Below are positions 20,572-29,125 of a stretch of 29,454 nucleotides of DNA, piece after piece. The first letter of the stretch is position 1. Each line of letters begins with the position of its first letter. The DNA comes from JBGCDD01 sp045105075 (GTDB lineage Bacteria; Pseudomonadota; Alphaproteobacteria; Rhodobacterales; Rhodobacteraceae), in assembly GCA_045105075.1 (NCBI GenBank), contig JBGCDD010000216.1:1-29454 (forward strand), given 5' to 3'. The translations under genes were made by a program, and so were the position numbers. A model generated the notes under the pieces. The model ran no database searches. It was not told the origin of the DNA and worked only from the letters and a program-made list of their open reading frames with translations.

Positions 20572-22845
20572 ATGTCCGACACCCACAACCTGCGTCAGGC
20601 CGCGTTGTTTTATCATGAACATTCCAAACCCGGAAAACTGGAAATCCGCCCGACAAAACCGATGGCAAACGGGCGCGATTTGGCGCTGGCCTACTCGCCG
20701 GGCGTCGCCGAGGCCTGCATCGAGATCAAGGAAAACGCAAGCGATGCAGCGCGTTACACAGCGCGCGGCAATCTGGTGGCGGTGGTTACCAATGGCACGG
20801 CGGTGCTGGGATTGGGCAATATCGGCGCGCTGGCCTCCAAACCGGTGATGGAGGGCAAGGCGGTTCTGTTCAAGAAATTCGCCAACATTGACTGTTTTGA
20901 CATCGAGGTGAATGAAGCCGATCCCGAGAAACTGGCCGACATCGTATGCGCGTTGGAGCCGACATTTGGCGCGATCAATCTGGAAGACATCAAGGCGCCG
21001 GATTGCTTCATTGTCGAAAAGTTGTGCCGCGAGCGCATGGGCATTCCGGTGTTTCACGACGACCAGCACGGCACCGCGATTGTGGTTGGTGCGGCGGCTA
21101 AAAACGCGCTGCATGTGGCCGGAAAATCCTTTGAAAACATCAAGATCGTGTCAACCGGTGGTGGTGCTGCGGGCATTGCCTGCTTGAACATGTTGCTGAA
21201 ACTTGGGGTGAAACGCGAAAACGTTTGGTTGTGCGACATTCACGGGCTGGTTTACCAAGGCCGCGAGGTCGATATGAACCCCCAAAAGGCCGCCTATGCT
21301 CAGGCCAGCGACAAACGTACGCTGGACGATGTGATCGACGGCGCCGATCTGTTTTTGGGTCTCAGCGGGCCCAATGTGTTAAAGCCTGATATGGTGGCGA
21401 AAATGGCCAAAAGGCCAGTGATTTTCGCATTGGCCAACCCCAACCCCGAAATCCTGCCCGAACTGGCGCGCGAGGTCGCGCCGGATGCGATCATTGCCAC
21501 AGGGCGCAGCGATTTTCCCAATCAAGTCAACAACGTGCTGTGTTTTCCGTTCATCTTTCGCGGCGCACTGGATGTGGGCGCAACCGAGATCAATGACACC
21601 ATGCAGATCGCCTGCATTGAAGGCATCGCCGAACTGGCCCGCGCCACCACCAGCGCCGAGGCCGCAGCAGCCTATAGCGGCGAGGCCCTGACCTTTGGCG
21701 CTGATTATCTGATTCCAAAACCGTTTGATCCACGCCTTGTGGGCATCGTTTCATCTGCGGTGGCACGGGCCGCGATGGAAAGCGGTGTGGCGACGCGGCC
21801 CATCGAAGATCTGGAAGGTTATAAAGAAAAACTGAACCAGACCGTGTTCAAATCAGCCTTGCTGATGCGCCCTGTGTTCGAAGCCGCCGCCGCGGCCAGC
21901 CGACGCATCGTTTTCACCGAAGGCGAGGACGAACGCGTGCTCCGCGCCGCCCAGGCCGTTTTGGAGGAAACCACCGAAACGCCCATTCTGATCGGACGCC
22001 CCGAGGTGATTGAGGCCCGGTGTGAAAAGATTGGCCTGAACATCCGCCCTGAACGTGATTTCCAACTGGTAAACCCGGAAAACGATCCGCGCTATTATGA
22101 TTATTGGACCCGCTATCACGCGCTCATGGAGCGGCGCGGCGTGTCACCCGACATCGCCAAAGCCGTGCTGCGCACCAATACCACGGCCATCGGCGCGATC
22201 ATGGTGCAGCGCGGCGACGCCGACAGCATGATTTGCGGCACGTTTGGTGAATTTCGCTGGCATTTGAACTATGTCACACAGGTTCTAGGCACGCCGCAGC
22301 ACTCGCCCCATGGTGCGCTTTCGTTGATGATCCTCGAAGATGGGCCGCTGTTTATCGCCGACAGCCACGTTCATATCGAACCCGACCCGGCCGAGTTGGC
22401 TGAAATCGCAACCGCTGCGGCACGCCATGTGCGCCGTTTCGGGATCGAGCCAAACCTTGCCTTTTGCTCGCAATCACAATTTGGCAACCAGGCTGAAGGC
22501 TCCGGTCAACGACTGCGCGATGCAATTGCCATTCTCGACCAAAGCCCGCAAGACTTTGTTTACGAGGGCGAAATGAACGTGGATTCAGCGCTTGACCCCG
22601 AACTGCGCGCGCGGATCTTTCCCAACTCGCGACTGAACGGAGCGGCCAATGTTTTGATCTTTGGCAATGCTGATGCGGCCAGCGGCGTGCGCAACATCCT
22701 GAAAGTCCGCGCAGATGGCCTGGCGGTCGGCCCGATCCTCATGGGTATGGGCAACAAGGCCCACATCGTGACCCCTTCGATCACCGCGCGCGGGTTGCTG
22801 AACATGGCGGCCATCGCCGGCACCCCTGTGGCTCACTACGGATAA
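20572..22845 (+). CDS. maeB: NADP-dependent malic enzyme with phosphotransacetylase-like domain
   Basis: A 757-residue fusion typical of proteobacterial MaeB: oxidative decarboxylation of malate to pyruvate plus NADPH. N-terminal malic domain: catalytic Tyr41 in ALAYSPGVAEAC, NLEDIKAPDCF and metal ligands in FHDDQHGTAI (161-170). NADP domain: VSTGGGAAGIACLNML, then SGPNVLKPDM and ALANPNPEI. From about residue 440 a phosphotransacetylase-like domain (RIVFTEGEDERVLRAAQ, GNADAASGVRNILK, GPILMGM), usually catalytically silent and thought to sense acetyl-CoA. ATG 20572 follows GGGAGG. It links acetyl- and propionyl-CoA assimilation to pyruvate and NADPH supply, fitting the propionyl-CoA synthetase gene downstream. 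Confidence 0.97.
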   Translation: MSDTHNLRQAALFYHEHSKPGKLEIRPTKPMANGRDLALAYSPGVAEACIEIKENASDAARYTARGNLVAVVTNGTAVLGLGNIGALASKPVMEGKAVLFKKFANIDCFDIEVNEADPEKLADIVCALEPTFGAINLEDIKAPDCFIVEKLCRERMGIPVFHDDQHGTAIVVGAAAKNALHVAGKSFENIKIVSTGGGAAGIACLNMLLKLGVKRENVWLCDIHGLVYQGREVDMNPQKAAYAQASDKRTLDDVIDGADLFLGLSGPNVLKPDMVAKMAKRPVIFALANPNPEILPELAREVAPDAIIATGRSDFPNQVNNVLCFPFIFRGALDVGATEINDTMQIACIEGIAELARATTSAEAAAAYSGEALTFGADYLIPKPFDPRLVGIVSSAVARAAMESGVATRPIEDLEGYKEKLNQTVFKSALLMRPVFEAAAAASRRIVFTEGEDERVLRAAQAVLEETTETPILIGRPEVIEARCEKIGLNIRPERDFQLVNPENDPRYYDYWTRYHALMERRGVSPDIAKAVLRTNTTAIGAIMVQRGDADSMICGTFGEFRWHLNYVTQVLGTPQHSPHGALSLMILEDGPLFIADSHVHIEPDPAELAEIATAAARHVRRFGIEPNLAFCSQSQFGNQAEGSGQRLRDAIAILDQSPQDFVYEGEMNVDSALDPELRARIFPNSRLNGAANVLIFGNADAASGVRNILKVRADGLAVGPILMGMGNKAHIVTPSITARGLLNMAAIAGTPVAHYG

Positions 22846-22859
22846 TTTGAAAAATATTT

Positions 22860-22891
22860 GTCATTTCGCGTCAATGCAGGCGCGCGATGAC
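22860..22891. promoter_or_regulatory. Imperfect inverted repeat at the prpE promoter
   Basis: Arms GTCATTTCGCG (22860-22870) and CGCGCGATGAC (22881-22891) match at 9 of 11 positions with a 10-base spacer. The right arm abuts TTGCCA (22892-22897), a -35-like box 16-17 bases from CTTAACA (22914-22920). This suits an operator for prpE; no T-tract, so not a maeB terminator. Confidence 0.4.
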
Positions 22892-22948
22892 TTGCCAGCG
22901 CCCCCTCTGCCTCCTTAACACAAGCGAGATCGGTTGGGAGGACGCCAC

Positions 22949-24841
22949 ATGAGTTACGCAACAGTTTACGCGCGCTGGAAAGAAGACCCCGAAGCCTTTT
23001 GGCTGGATGCGGCCAAGGCCATCGACTGGGACCGTTTCCCGACCCGCGCGCTGAATGACGGTGCGGCGCCGCTTTACACCTGGTATGATGATGGCATGGT
23101 CAACACGTGCCACAACGCGGTTGACCGCCATGTGACGGCCGGGCGCGGCGATCAGGTTGCGATCATCCACGATAGCCCAATCACCGACGCGATCACCAAA
23201 ATCACCTATTCCGAATTGCAAACCCGGGTTGCAAGCCTCGCCGGAGCGTTGCGCGCCAAGGGCGTCGAAAAGGGCGATCGGGTGATCATCTATATGCCGA
23301 TGGTGCCCGAAGCGCTCGAGGCGATGTTGGCCTGCGCCCGGATCGGGGCGATCCATTCCGTGGTGTTTGGTGGATTTGCCGCCAACGAACTGGCCGTGCG
23401 GATTGACGACTGCACCCCCAAAGCGATCATTGCCGCGTCCTGCGGGCTCGAGCCCGGTCGGGTGGTGAAATACAAACCACTTCTGGACGGCGCCATCGAT
23501 CTGGCCAGCCACAAACCGGAGTTCTGCGTTATTTTACAGCGCGACCAAGAGGTTGTGTCTTTGATTGACGGGCGCGACGTGGATTGGCACGGCTTTCAGG
23601 CCGGTGTTGACCCTGCCGAATGTGTCCCTGTCGAGGGCACGCACCCCGCCTATATTCTCTATACCTCGGGCACCACAGGCGCACCCAAGGGCGTGATCCG
23701 CGCCACAGGCGGGCATCTTGTGGCGTTGAACTGGACGATGAAAAACATCTATGACGTGGATCCAGGCGATGTGTTCTGTGCGGCGTCGGATGTGTGTTGG
23801 GTCGTGGGCCATTCCTATATTTGCTACGGCCCGCTGATCCACGGCAACACCACCATTGTGTTTGAGGGCAAGCCTGTCGGCACCCCAGATCCTGGCACGT
23901 TCTGGCGGGTGATTTCAGAGCACAACGTGCGCTCGTTCTTTACCGCGCCCACTGCGATCCGTGCTGTGAAACGCGAGGATCCAAAGGGGGAATATGCGGC
24001 GAAATACGATCTGACTTGCTTGAAAACGCTTTATCTTGCGGGCGAGCGGGCCGATCCAGACACCATCGAGTGGGCGCAAAATATTCTGCAAAAACCAGTG
24101 ATTGACCACTGGTGGCAAACCGAAACGGGGTATTCCATTGCGGCCAACCCAATGGGAATTGAACATTTGCCAGTGAAAATCGGCAGTCCCTCGGTGGCGA
24201 TGCCGGGCTATGACGTTCAGATCCTCGATGACGGTGGCCACCCGATGCCAGTGGGCGAGTTGGGCGCGATTGCGATCAAACTGCCGCTGCCGCCCGGCAC
24301 GTTGCCGACGCTCTGGAACGCGGAAGATCGGTTTCGCAAATCCTACCTGAACACCTTCCCCGGCTATTACGAGACCGGCGATGCGGGCATGATCGACGAA
24401 GACGGTTATCTCTACATCATGGCGCGCACCGATGATGTGATCAACGTGGCCGGGCACCGTTTGTCCACCGGCGCGATGGAGGAAGTGCTGGCCGCCCACC
24501 CCGATGTGGCCGAATGCGCCGTGGTCGGGGTCAGCGACACGCTGAAGGGGCAAATGCCAGTGGGTTTTGTGTGTTTGACCAAAGGCGTCAACCGCACCCA
24601 CGCCGATATCACCGCAGAATGCGTGAAACTGGTGCGCGAGAAAATCGGCCCCGTTGCGGCTTTCAAATTGGCCGTGGTCGTGGATCGTTTGCCCAAAACC
24701 CGCTCGGGCAAAATCCTGCGCGGGATCATGGTGAAAATCGCAGATGGGGCCGCGTATAAAATGCCTGCCACAATCGACGATCCGGTCATTCTGGATGAAA
24801 TCCGCGCCGCCCTGCAAAGCATCGGATACGCGCAAGACTGA
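22949..24841 (+). CDS. prpE: Propionyl-CoA synthetase (propionate-CoA ligase)
   Basis: A 630-residue ANL-superfamily ligase of the acetyl-/propionyl-CoA synthetase group. ATG 22949 is chosen over the TTG at 22934 because GGGAGGA (22936-22942) is 6 bases ahead of it. Seen: N-terminal ACS cap (DPEAFWLDAAKAIDWDRFPT), P-loop ILYTSGTTGAPKGVIR (about 233-248), SDVCWVVGHSYICYGPLIHG, DHWWQTETGYSI, YYETGDAGMIDEDGYLYIMA, RTDDVINVAGHRLSTGAMEE and the acetylation-prone catalytic Lys in PKTRSGKILRG near 587. The pattern is PrpE-like (DDCTPK, LEPGRVVKYKPLL) more than Acs. Activates propionate to propionyl-CoA for the methylmalonyl-CoA or methylcitrate route. Confidence 0.93.
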   Translation: MSYATVYARWKEDPEAFWLDAAKAIDWDRFPTRALNDGAAPLYTWYDDGMVNTCHNAVDRHVTAGRGDQVAIIHDSPITDAITKITYSELQTRVASLAGALRAKGVEKGDRVIIYMPMVPEALEAMLACARIGAIHSVVFGGFAANELAVRIDDCTPKAIIAASCGLEPGRVVKYKPLLDGAIDLASHKPEFCVILQRDQEVVSLIDGRDVDWHGFQAGVDPAECVPVEGTHPAYILYTSGTTGAPKGVIRATGGHLVALNWTMKNIYDVDPGDVFCAASDVCWVVGHSYICYGPLIHGNTTIVFEGKPVGTPDPGTFWRVISEHNVRSFFTAPTAIRAVKREDPKGEYAAKYDLTCLKTLYLAGERADPDTIEWAQNILQKPVIDHWWQTETGYSIAANPMGIEHLPVKIGSPSVAMPGYDVQILDDGGHPMPVGELGAIAIKLPLPPGTLPTLWNAEDRFRKSYLNTFPGYYETGDAGMIDEDGYLYIMARTDDVINVAGHRLSTGAMEEVLAAHPDVAECAVVGVSDTLKGQMPVGFVCLTKGVNRTHADITAECVKLVREKIGPVAAFKLAVVVDRLPKTRSGKILRGIMVKIADGAAYKMPATIDDPVILDEIRAALQSIGYAQD

Positions 24842-24847
24842 TCGCTC

Positions 24848-24877
24848 TTGGCAAAGCCCGCGCCCCCGCACTAGGGT
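24848..24877 (+). promoter_or_regulatory. Promoter-like boxes before the amidase gene
   Basis: TTGGCA (24848-24853), 18 bases, TAGGGT (24872-24877); the predicted start of transcription is about 15 bases before ATG 24898, next to the AAGGGAG ribosome site. Same layout as 13367-13396. Confidence 0.5.
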
Positions 24878-24897
24878 TAACGCAAGGGAGAAAAACC

Positions 24898-26352
24898 ATG
24901 AGCGATCAAGACCTATGGCGCCTTGGCGTGGCCGATATTGTGGCGCGCACCTCGGCCGGGGACGTAAGTGCAGAGACCGTAACCGGGGCGGCCATCGCAC
25001 GAATGCAAGCAGTAAACCCCGCGCTGAATGCCGTCGTGCAGGATCTTTCGGATCAGGCGATGGAGCGCGCGCGCGCTTTGGATCAATTGCGCGCAAACGG
25101 CACCGCACCCGGGCCTCTGCACGGTGTGCCAGTGACCATAAAGGTTAACGTCGATCAGGCCGGATGGGCCACAACCAACGGCGTGCCTGCGTTGAAGGAC
25201 ATGATCGCCGACGACGACGCGCCTTTGGTCAAGACCCTGCAAGACGCCGGCGCAATCGTGATTGGGCGTACCAACACGCCAGAATTTTCGTTTCGCGCCG
25301 ACACCGACAACCCTCTGCACGGGCGCACGCACAACCCATGGGGGCGCCATATGTCACCCGGTGGATCATCGGGCGGCGCCGCATCGGCGGTGATGGCGGG
25401 CATTGGCGCGCTGGGGCATGGCAATGATATCGGCGGCAGCTTGCGCTTTCCCGCCGCCGCCAACGGGGCTGTGACCGTCAAACCTGGGCTGGGGCGCGTG
25501 CCTGCGTGGAACCCCAGCCAAAAGGCCGAACGCGGGATGCTGGCGCAATCGATGTCGGTTCAGGGGCTGATCGCCCGCTCGGCCAGCGATCTGCACGCGG
25601 CTATGCCAATCGCGATTGCGCCCGATCCGCGCGATCCGTTTCATGTGCCCCTGCCCTGGCGCGGACCCGCGCTCGACGGCCCCATCAAGGTCGCGTTCAC
25701 CAAGGAAACCTTTGGCTTTGATCTGCACCCGGATGTTGCGCGTGGGCTTGACGATGCGCGCGCAGCACTGGTGGATGCGGGGTATGATGTGCACGACATC
25801 ACGCCGCCGCTGCTGGAAGAAACCGCAATGGCCGGGTACCGCGCGCTTTTGGGCGAAGTGCAGGCCCTGATGGGGCCGGATGTGCGCGCCCATGGCTCGG
25901 ACACGATCAACGCGATTTTCGATGAATATTTCCGTCAGTTCCCGCCATACCAAGGCGATGAACTGCTCGCGATCATGGCCAAGCGCAGCCATTTTGCCCG
26001 CCAGTGGTCGCTGTTTTTACACGACTATCCACTGATTCTGTCGCCCTTCCTGCCGCAGCCGTTTTTCACGCCCGGGCGCGACGCCGAAGGGGCCGACGGC
26101 GTGCGCGAGGCGCTGGGGTCCGCGCTGTGGTCCTATTCGATGAACTTTGTCGGCCTGCCCGCCGGCAACTTGCCCACGCGGCTGGCTGAATTGCCCCAAG
26201 GCCCGCAGCCGATCAACGTGCAGATCATTGGCCAACGTTGGCGCGAAGATCTGATCGTGGATGCTTGCGCGGCCATTGAGGCCCGCCTTGGGCGGTTGTG
26301 CGACACTCTTTGGGCGCGCATGGACGCGTCTGACACTGCAAAAAAGGTCTGA
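24898..26352 (+). CDS. Amidase (amidase-signature family)
   Basis: A 484-residue hydrolase with an intact Ser-cisSer-Lys triad: Lys82 in PVTIKVNVDQAG, Ser157 in MSPGGSSGGAAS and nucleophile Ser181 in GNDIGGSLRFPA (the 24-residue Ser-Ser spacing is that of the family). Length is typical of stand-alone amidases. It lacks gatB/gatC neighbours and the C-terminal pattern of GatA, so it is unlikely to be the tRNA amidotransferase subunit. No signal peptide, hence cytoplasmic. Substrate unknown; family members cleave aliphatic or aryl amides to acid plus ammonia. The following acyl-CoA synthetase starts 3 bases after its stop, suggesting the acid released is next activated to a CoA ester. Confidence 0.92.
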   Translation: MSDQDLWRLGVADIVARTSAGDVSAETVTGAAIARMQAVNPALNAVVQDLSDQAMERARALDQLRANGTAPGPLHGVPVTIKVNVDQAGWATTNGVPALKDMIADDDAPLVKTLQDAGAIVIGRTNTPEFSFRADTDNPLHGRTHNPWGRHMSPGGSSGGAASAVMAGIGALGHGNDIGGSLRFPAAANGAVTVKPGLGRVPAWNPSQKAERGMLAQSMSVQGLIARSASDLHAAMPIAIAPDPRDPFHVPLPWRGPALDGPIKVAFTKETFGFDLHPDVARGLDDARAALVDAGYDVHDITPPLLEETAMAGYRALLGEVQALMGPDVRAHGSDTINAIFDEYFRQFPPYQGDELLAIMAKRSHFARQWSLFLHDYPLILSPFLPQPFFTPGRDAEGADGVREALGSALWSYSMNFVGLPAGNLPTRLAELPQGPQPINVQIIGQRWREDLIVDACAAIEARLGRLCDTLWARMDASDTAKKV

Positions 26353-26355
26353 ACC

Positions 26356-27915
26356 ATGCAAATCACCTCTGTTCTGCGCCGCGCCGCCCAGGTTGCGCCC
26401 AACACCACCGCAACGATCTGCAAAGACCGCCAACACAGCTGGTCGCAGCTGTTGGAGCGCGTGCAAAAACTGGCCGGAGCATTTCAGTCCCTGGGCGTTG
26501 GGCCGGGGGATCGGATCGCATTACTGTCGCTTAATTCGGACCGTTACATTGAATACTTCTTTGCCTCCGTGTGGTCCGGCGGCGCAATGATGCCGATGAA
26601 CATCCGCTGGAGCGCGCCGGAATGCGCCTATGCGCTGAATGATGCGAGCGCCGAGATCCTGTTGGTGGATGACGCCTTTGCACCGATGGCAGCAGCCCTG
26701 CAAGAGCAGGTCAACGGCTTGAAAACCATTGTTTTTTGCGGCGATGGGCCAACGCCCGACGGGATGTTGGGTTATGAAAACATCATCGCCGCCGCCCCCT
26801 TGGCCGAGGACGCCGGACGCGCCGGCGATGATCTGGCGGGCATCTTTTACACTGGCGGCACCACCGGGTTCCCCAAGGGCGTGATGCTGAGCCACACCAA
26901 TTTCTACGTCTCGGGCATTTCCAACGCGCAAGAGCTCGAGATTCGCGACGCCTGCGTTTACCTGCACGCCGCCCCGATGTTTCACATCGCCGATCTGCTG
27001 TTTTTTATGGCCATCACCTATGTCGCCGGCACCCATGTGGTGATCCCGATGTTCACGCCTGATGGCACCCTGCAAGCCATTGAAACCCACCGCCCCAGCC
27101 ATGTTTTGCTGGTGCCGGTGATGCTGCAGATGGTGATGGCGCACGAAAATCTGGCCAAAACTGACACGTCTTCGCTGGAAATGATCGCCTATGGTGCTTC
27201 GCCGATCACCGAAGCGGCGCTGACCAAAGCGTTTGAGTTGTTCGAGGGCACCCGCTTTGTGCAGGCCTTCGGGCAGACCGAACTGAGCCCGGTGGCCACC
27301 TTTCTTAGCCCGGATTATCACGTGCTGGACGGGCCCAAGGCGGGCAAGCTGCGCTCGGCCGGGCGGGCCACGCGGGTCTGCGAAATCCGCATTCTCGATG
27401 AAAACGACATCGAAGTACCGCGCGGCACGGTGGGGCATATCGCGGTCAAAGGGCCGATCACGATGCTGGGCTACTGGAACAAGCCCGATGTCACCGCCGA
27501 GACCATCAAGGACGGTTGGGTTTTCACTGGTGATGCCGGGTACATGGACGAGGAGGGTTTCATATTCCTCATGGACCGGATGAAGGACATGGTGGTTTCG
27601 GGCGGTGAGAATGTCTATTCCGCCGAAGTTGAAAACGCGCTTGGCCAACATCCGGGCGTGGCCACCAGCGCCGTCATCGGCATTCCGTCAGAGCAATGGG
27701 GCGAAGCGGTGCATGCCATTGTGATCCTGCATCCAGGCGCCGAGGTCAGCGAACAGGACCTGAAAGACCACTGTCATACGCTGATTGCGGGATATAAATG
27801 CCCGCGCAGCATCACCTTTCAGACCGAACCTTTCCCGCTGTCGGGTGCCAACAAGGTTTTGAAAACAGAACTGCGCAAACCCTATTGGGAAGGGCAATCA
27901 CGCCAGATATCGTAG
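26356..27915 (+). CDS. Acyl-CoA synthetase (AMP-forming), paired with amidase
   Basis: A 519-residue ANL ligase. Seen: P-loop FYTGGTTGFPKGVMLSH (about 163-179, with Gly in place of the usual Ser of YTSGTTG), APMFHIADLLFFMA, QAFGQTELSPVA (A5), WVFTGDAGYMDEEGFIFLMD (A7), RMKDMVVSGGENVYSAEVE (A8) and the C-terminal Lys in LSGANKVLKTEL. Belongs to the medium/long-chain fatty-acid ligase group; exact acid unknown. ATG 26356 has no clear ribosome site of its own and follows the amidase stop by 3 bases, so translation probably relies on coupling. Confidence 0.93.
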   Translation: MQITSVLRRAAQVAPNTTATICKDRQHSWSQLLERVQKLAGAFQSLGVGPGDRIALLSLNSDRYIEYFFASVWSGGAMMPMNIRWSAPECAYALNDASAEILLVDDAFAPMAAALQEQVNGLKTIVFCGDGPTPDGMLGYENIIAAAPLAEDAGRAGDDLAGIFYTGGTTGFPKGVMLSHTNFYVSGISNAQELEIRDACVYLHAAPMFHIADLLFFMAITYVAGTHVVIPMFTPDGTLQAIETHRPSHVLLVPVMLQMVMAHENLAKTDTSSLEMIAYGASPITEAALTKAFELFEGTRFVQAFGQTELSPVATFLSPDYHVLDGPKAGKLRSAGRATRVCEIRILDENDIEVPRGTVGHIAVKGPITMLGYWNKPDVTAETIKDGWVFTGDAGYMDEEGFIFLMDRMKDMVVSGGENVYSAEVENALGQHPGVATSAVIGIPSEQWGEAVHAIVILHPGAEVSEQDLKDHCHTLIAGYKCPRSITFQTEPFPLSGANKVLKTELRKPYWEGQSRQIS

Positions 27916-27942
27916 GACGAATTTGAGGAAAGTGGGTGCGGA

Positions 27943-27973
27943 CGCGGGGATGGGGCCCCGCGCCCGACTTTTT
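27943..27973 (+). terminator. Probable terminator after the amidase/ligase unit
   Basis: CGCGGGG (27943-27949) pairs with CCCCGCG (27956-27962) across a 6-base loop, and TTTTT (27969-27973) follows after six bases. It lies 28 bases after the stop at 27915. The gap before the T-run weakens it somewhat. Confidence 0.6.
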
Positions 27974-28195
27974 GCATAACATGCGAACTCACTTACACCA
28001 CTCTTCAGCACTCGCACTCACTCAAGGCCAAAGGCGCTGCTAGGCAGCTATACGGACTTTGGACGAGCACACACACACTGTCCGTGACCTTGTTCACGTA
28101 AAGTGTAAAAGAAATGCCAAAACAGGAAGCATTTCCGTGTCAAACGGCCAAATGAGCTGAATTACCTGAAAAACCGGTAAACAGTGTCTTAACGC
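27974..28195. other. Convergent intergenic region with several small inverted repeats
   Basis: About 220 bases between the terminator of the + unit and the nadK stop on the - strand. It holds GCTGC/GCAGC (28036-28048), a short CA run (about 28070-28079), CGTGA/TCACG (28083-28098), GAAATGC/GCATTTC (28111-28135, 11-base spacer) and TTACC/GGTAA (28163-28180). GC is lower than in the genes. No open frame. A small RNA or the nadK terminator could lie here, but none is clear. Confidence 0.4.
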
Positions 28196-28957
28196 TTAGG
28201 TGAATTGTTCCGAGATCAGACGTTCTTCCAATCCGTGCCCGGGATCAAAGAGGATTCGGTGCTCGATCGTGGGTTCGGACCGGATTTCGACCCAATCCAC
28301 ATCGCTGATCGACATCGAATCCGCATGGGCCATCACCGGACGTTTGTCAGGCTCGATCACATCAAAGCGCACGCGCGCGCCTTTGGGCAGCAACGCGCCG
28401 CGCCATCGACGCGGACGAAATGCTGCAATTGCAGTCAGGGCCAGAACATCGGCGCCAACCGGCAAAATGGGCCCGTGTGCGGAATAGTTGTAGGCTGTTG
28501 ATCCCGCCGGCGTGGCCACCAGAGCGCCGTCACAGACCAACTCGGCCAGGCGCAGCCGGCCGTCGACGCTGATGCACAGCTTGGCCGCCTGCGGACCAGC
28601 ACGCAGCAGCGACACCTCGTTGATGGCCAGCGCCTCGTGCACCAGCCCCTGTCGGTCGGTGGCCTGCATCGAAAGCGGGTTAATCACCTCTTGTTCAGCC
28701 ACGTCCAGCCGGTCGACCAGATCGCTTTCGCTGTACGCGTTCATCAAAAAGCCGATGGTGCCTCGGTTCATGCCGTAAACGGGCGCGGGCAGCTCTTGGG
28801 TGGTGTGCAGCGTGCGCAACATGAACCCGTCGCCGCCCAGGGCCACGATCACATCGGCCTGTTCCGGGACCACATCGCCGTAGCGCCCGATCAGCGCGGC
28901 GCGCGCGGTTTGCGCCACCGGAGCCTCGCTGGCCAAAAAGGCGATTTTCAAACTCAT
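28196..28957 (-). CDS. nadK: NAD kinase
   Basis: A 253-residue cytoplasmic enzyme phosphorylating NAD to NADP. Seen: the diacylglycerol/NAD-kinase signature VALGGDGFMLRTLH (GGDG at 41-44), MNRGTIGFLMN, AINEVSLLR (Asn-Glu substrate motif) and DGALVATPAGSTAYNYSAHG. The protein is at the short end for the family (about 250-300), as is normal for alphaproteobacteria. ATG 28957 has only a weak GGAAAC site. Divergent from glyA by 168 bases. No cofactor gene is in its unit. Confidence 0.96.
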   Translation of the reverse strand: MSLKIAFLASEAPVAQTARAALIGRYGDVVPEQADVIVALGGDGFMLRTLHTTQELPAPVYGMNRGTIGFLMNAYSESDLVDRLDVAEQEVINPLSMQATDRQGLVHEALAINEVSLLRAGPQAAKLCISVDGRLRLAELVCDGALVATPAGSTAYNYSAHGPILPVGADVLALTAIAAFRPRRWRGALLPKGARVRFDVIEPDKRPVMAHADSMSISDVDWVEIRSEPTIEHRILFDPGHGLEERLISEQFT

Positions 28958-28984
28958 GGGCGATGTTTCCGGTATTACACATTC

Positions 28985-28995
28985 GGGTCCGACCC
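28985..28995. promoter_or_regulatory. GGGTC-C-GACCC inverted repeat in nadK/glyA divergent region
   Basis: A perfect 5-bp inverted repeat about one base, 28 bases upstream of the nadK start and within the divergent promoter region (28958-29125). Operator-like, but short enough to be chance. No riboswitch structure is evident before glyA. Confidence 0.25.
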
Positions 28996-29125
28996 AATCA
29001 TACCTTTCCTGTTATGACCAGCCTTGCCGCCCGCAAGCTGCATTTGGTCGGAGACAGGGCTTTTCCCGCGCGCGTGTTTCCGATACGAAATCGCCCAGAC
29101 TCAGCTGCATAAATCGGAGCCCCAG

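Noticed and set aside
23915..25108. 397-codon - strand frame across prpE and the amidase start
   Set aside because: Shadow of prpE; no ribosome site and low-complexity product.
24898..26352. GatA subunit of tRNA-dependent amidotransferase
   Set aside because: No gatB or gatC nearby and the sequence around the triad (GNDIGGSLRFPA) fits stand-alone amidases better.
26521..27651. 376-codon - strand frame inside the second acyl-CoA synthetase
   Set aside because: Shadow; the sense strand carries all ANL ligase motifs.
28070..28079. CA dinucleotide run as a phase-variable repeat
   Set aside because: Too short and not in or next to a promoter or coding start.
28958..29125. Riboswitch upstream of glyA
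   Set aside because: No conserved riboswitch core seen; only a short GGGTC-C-GACCC repeat close to the nadK side.
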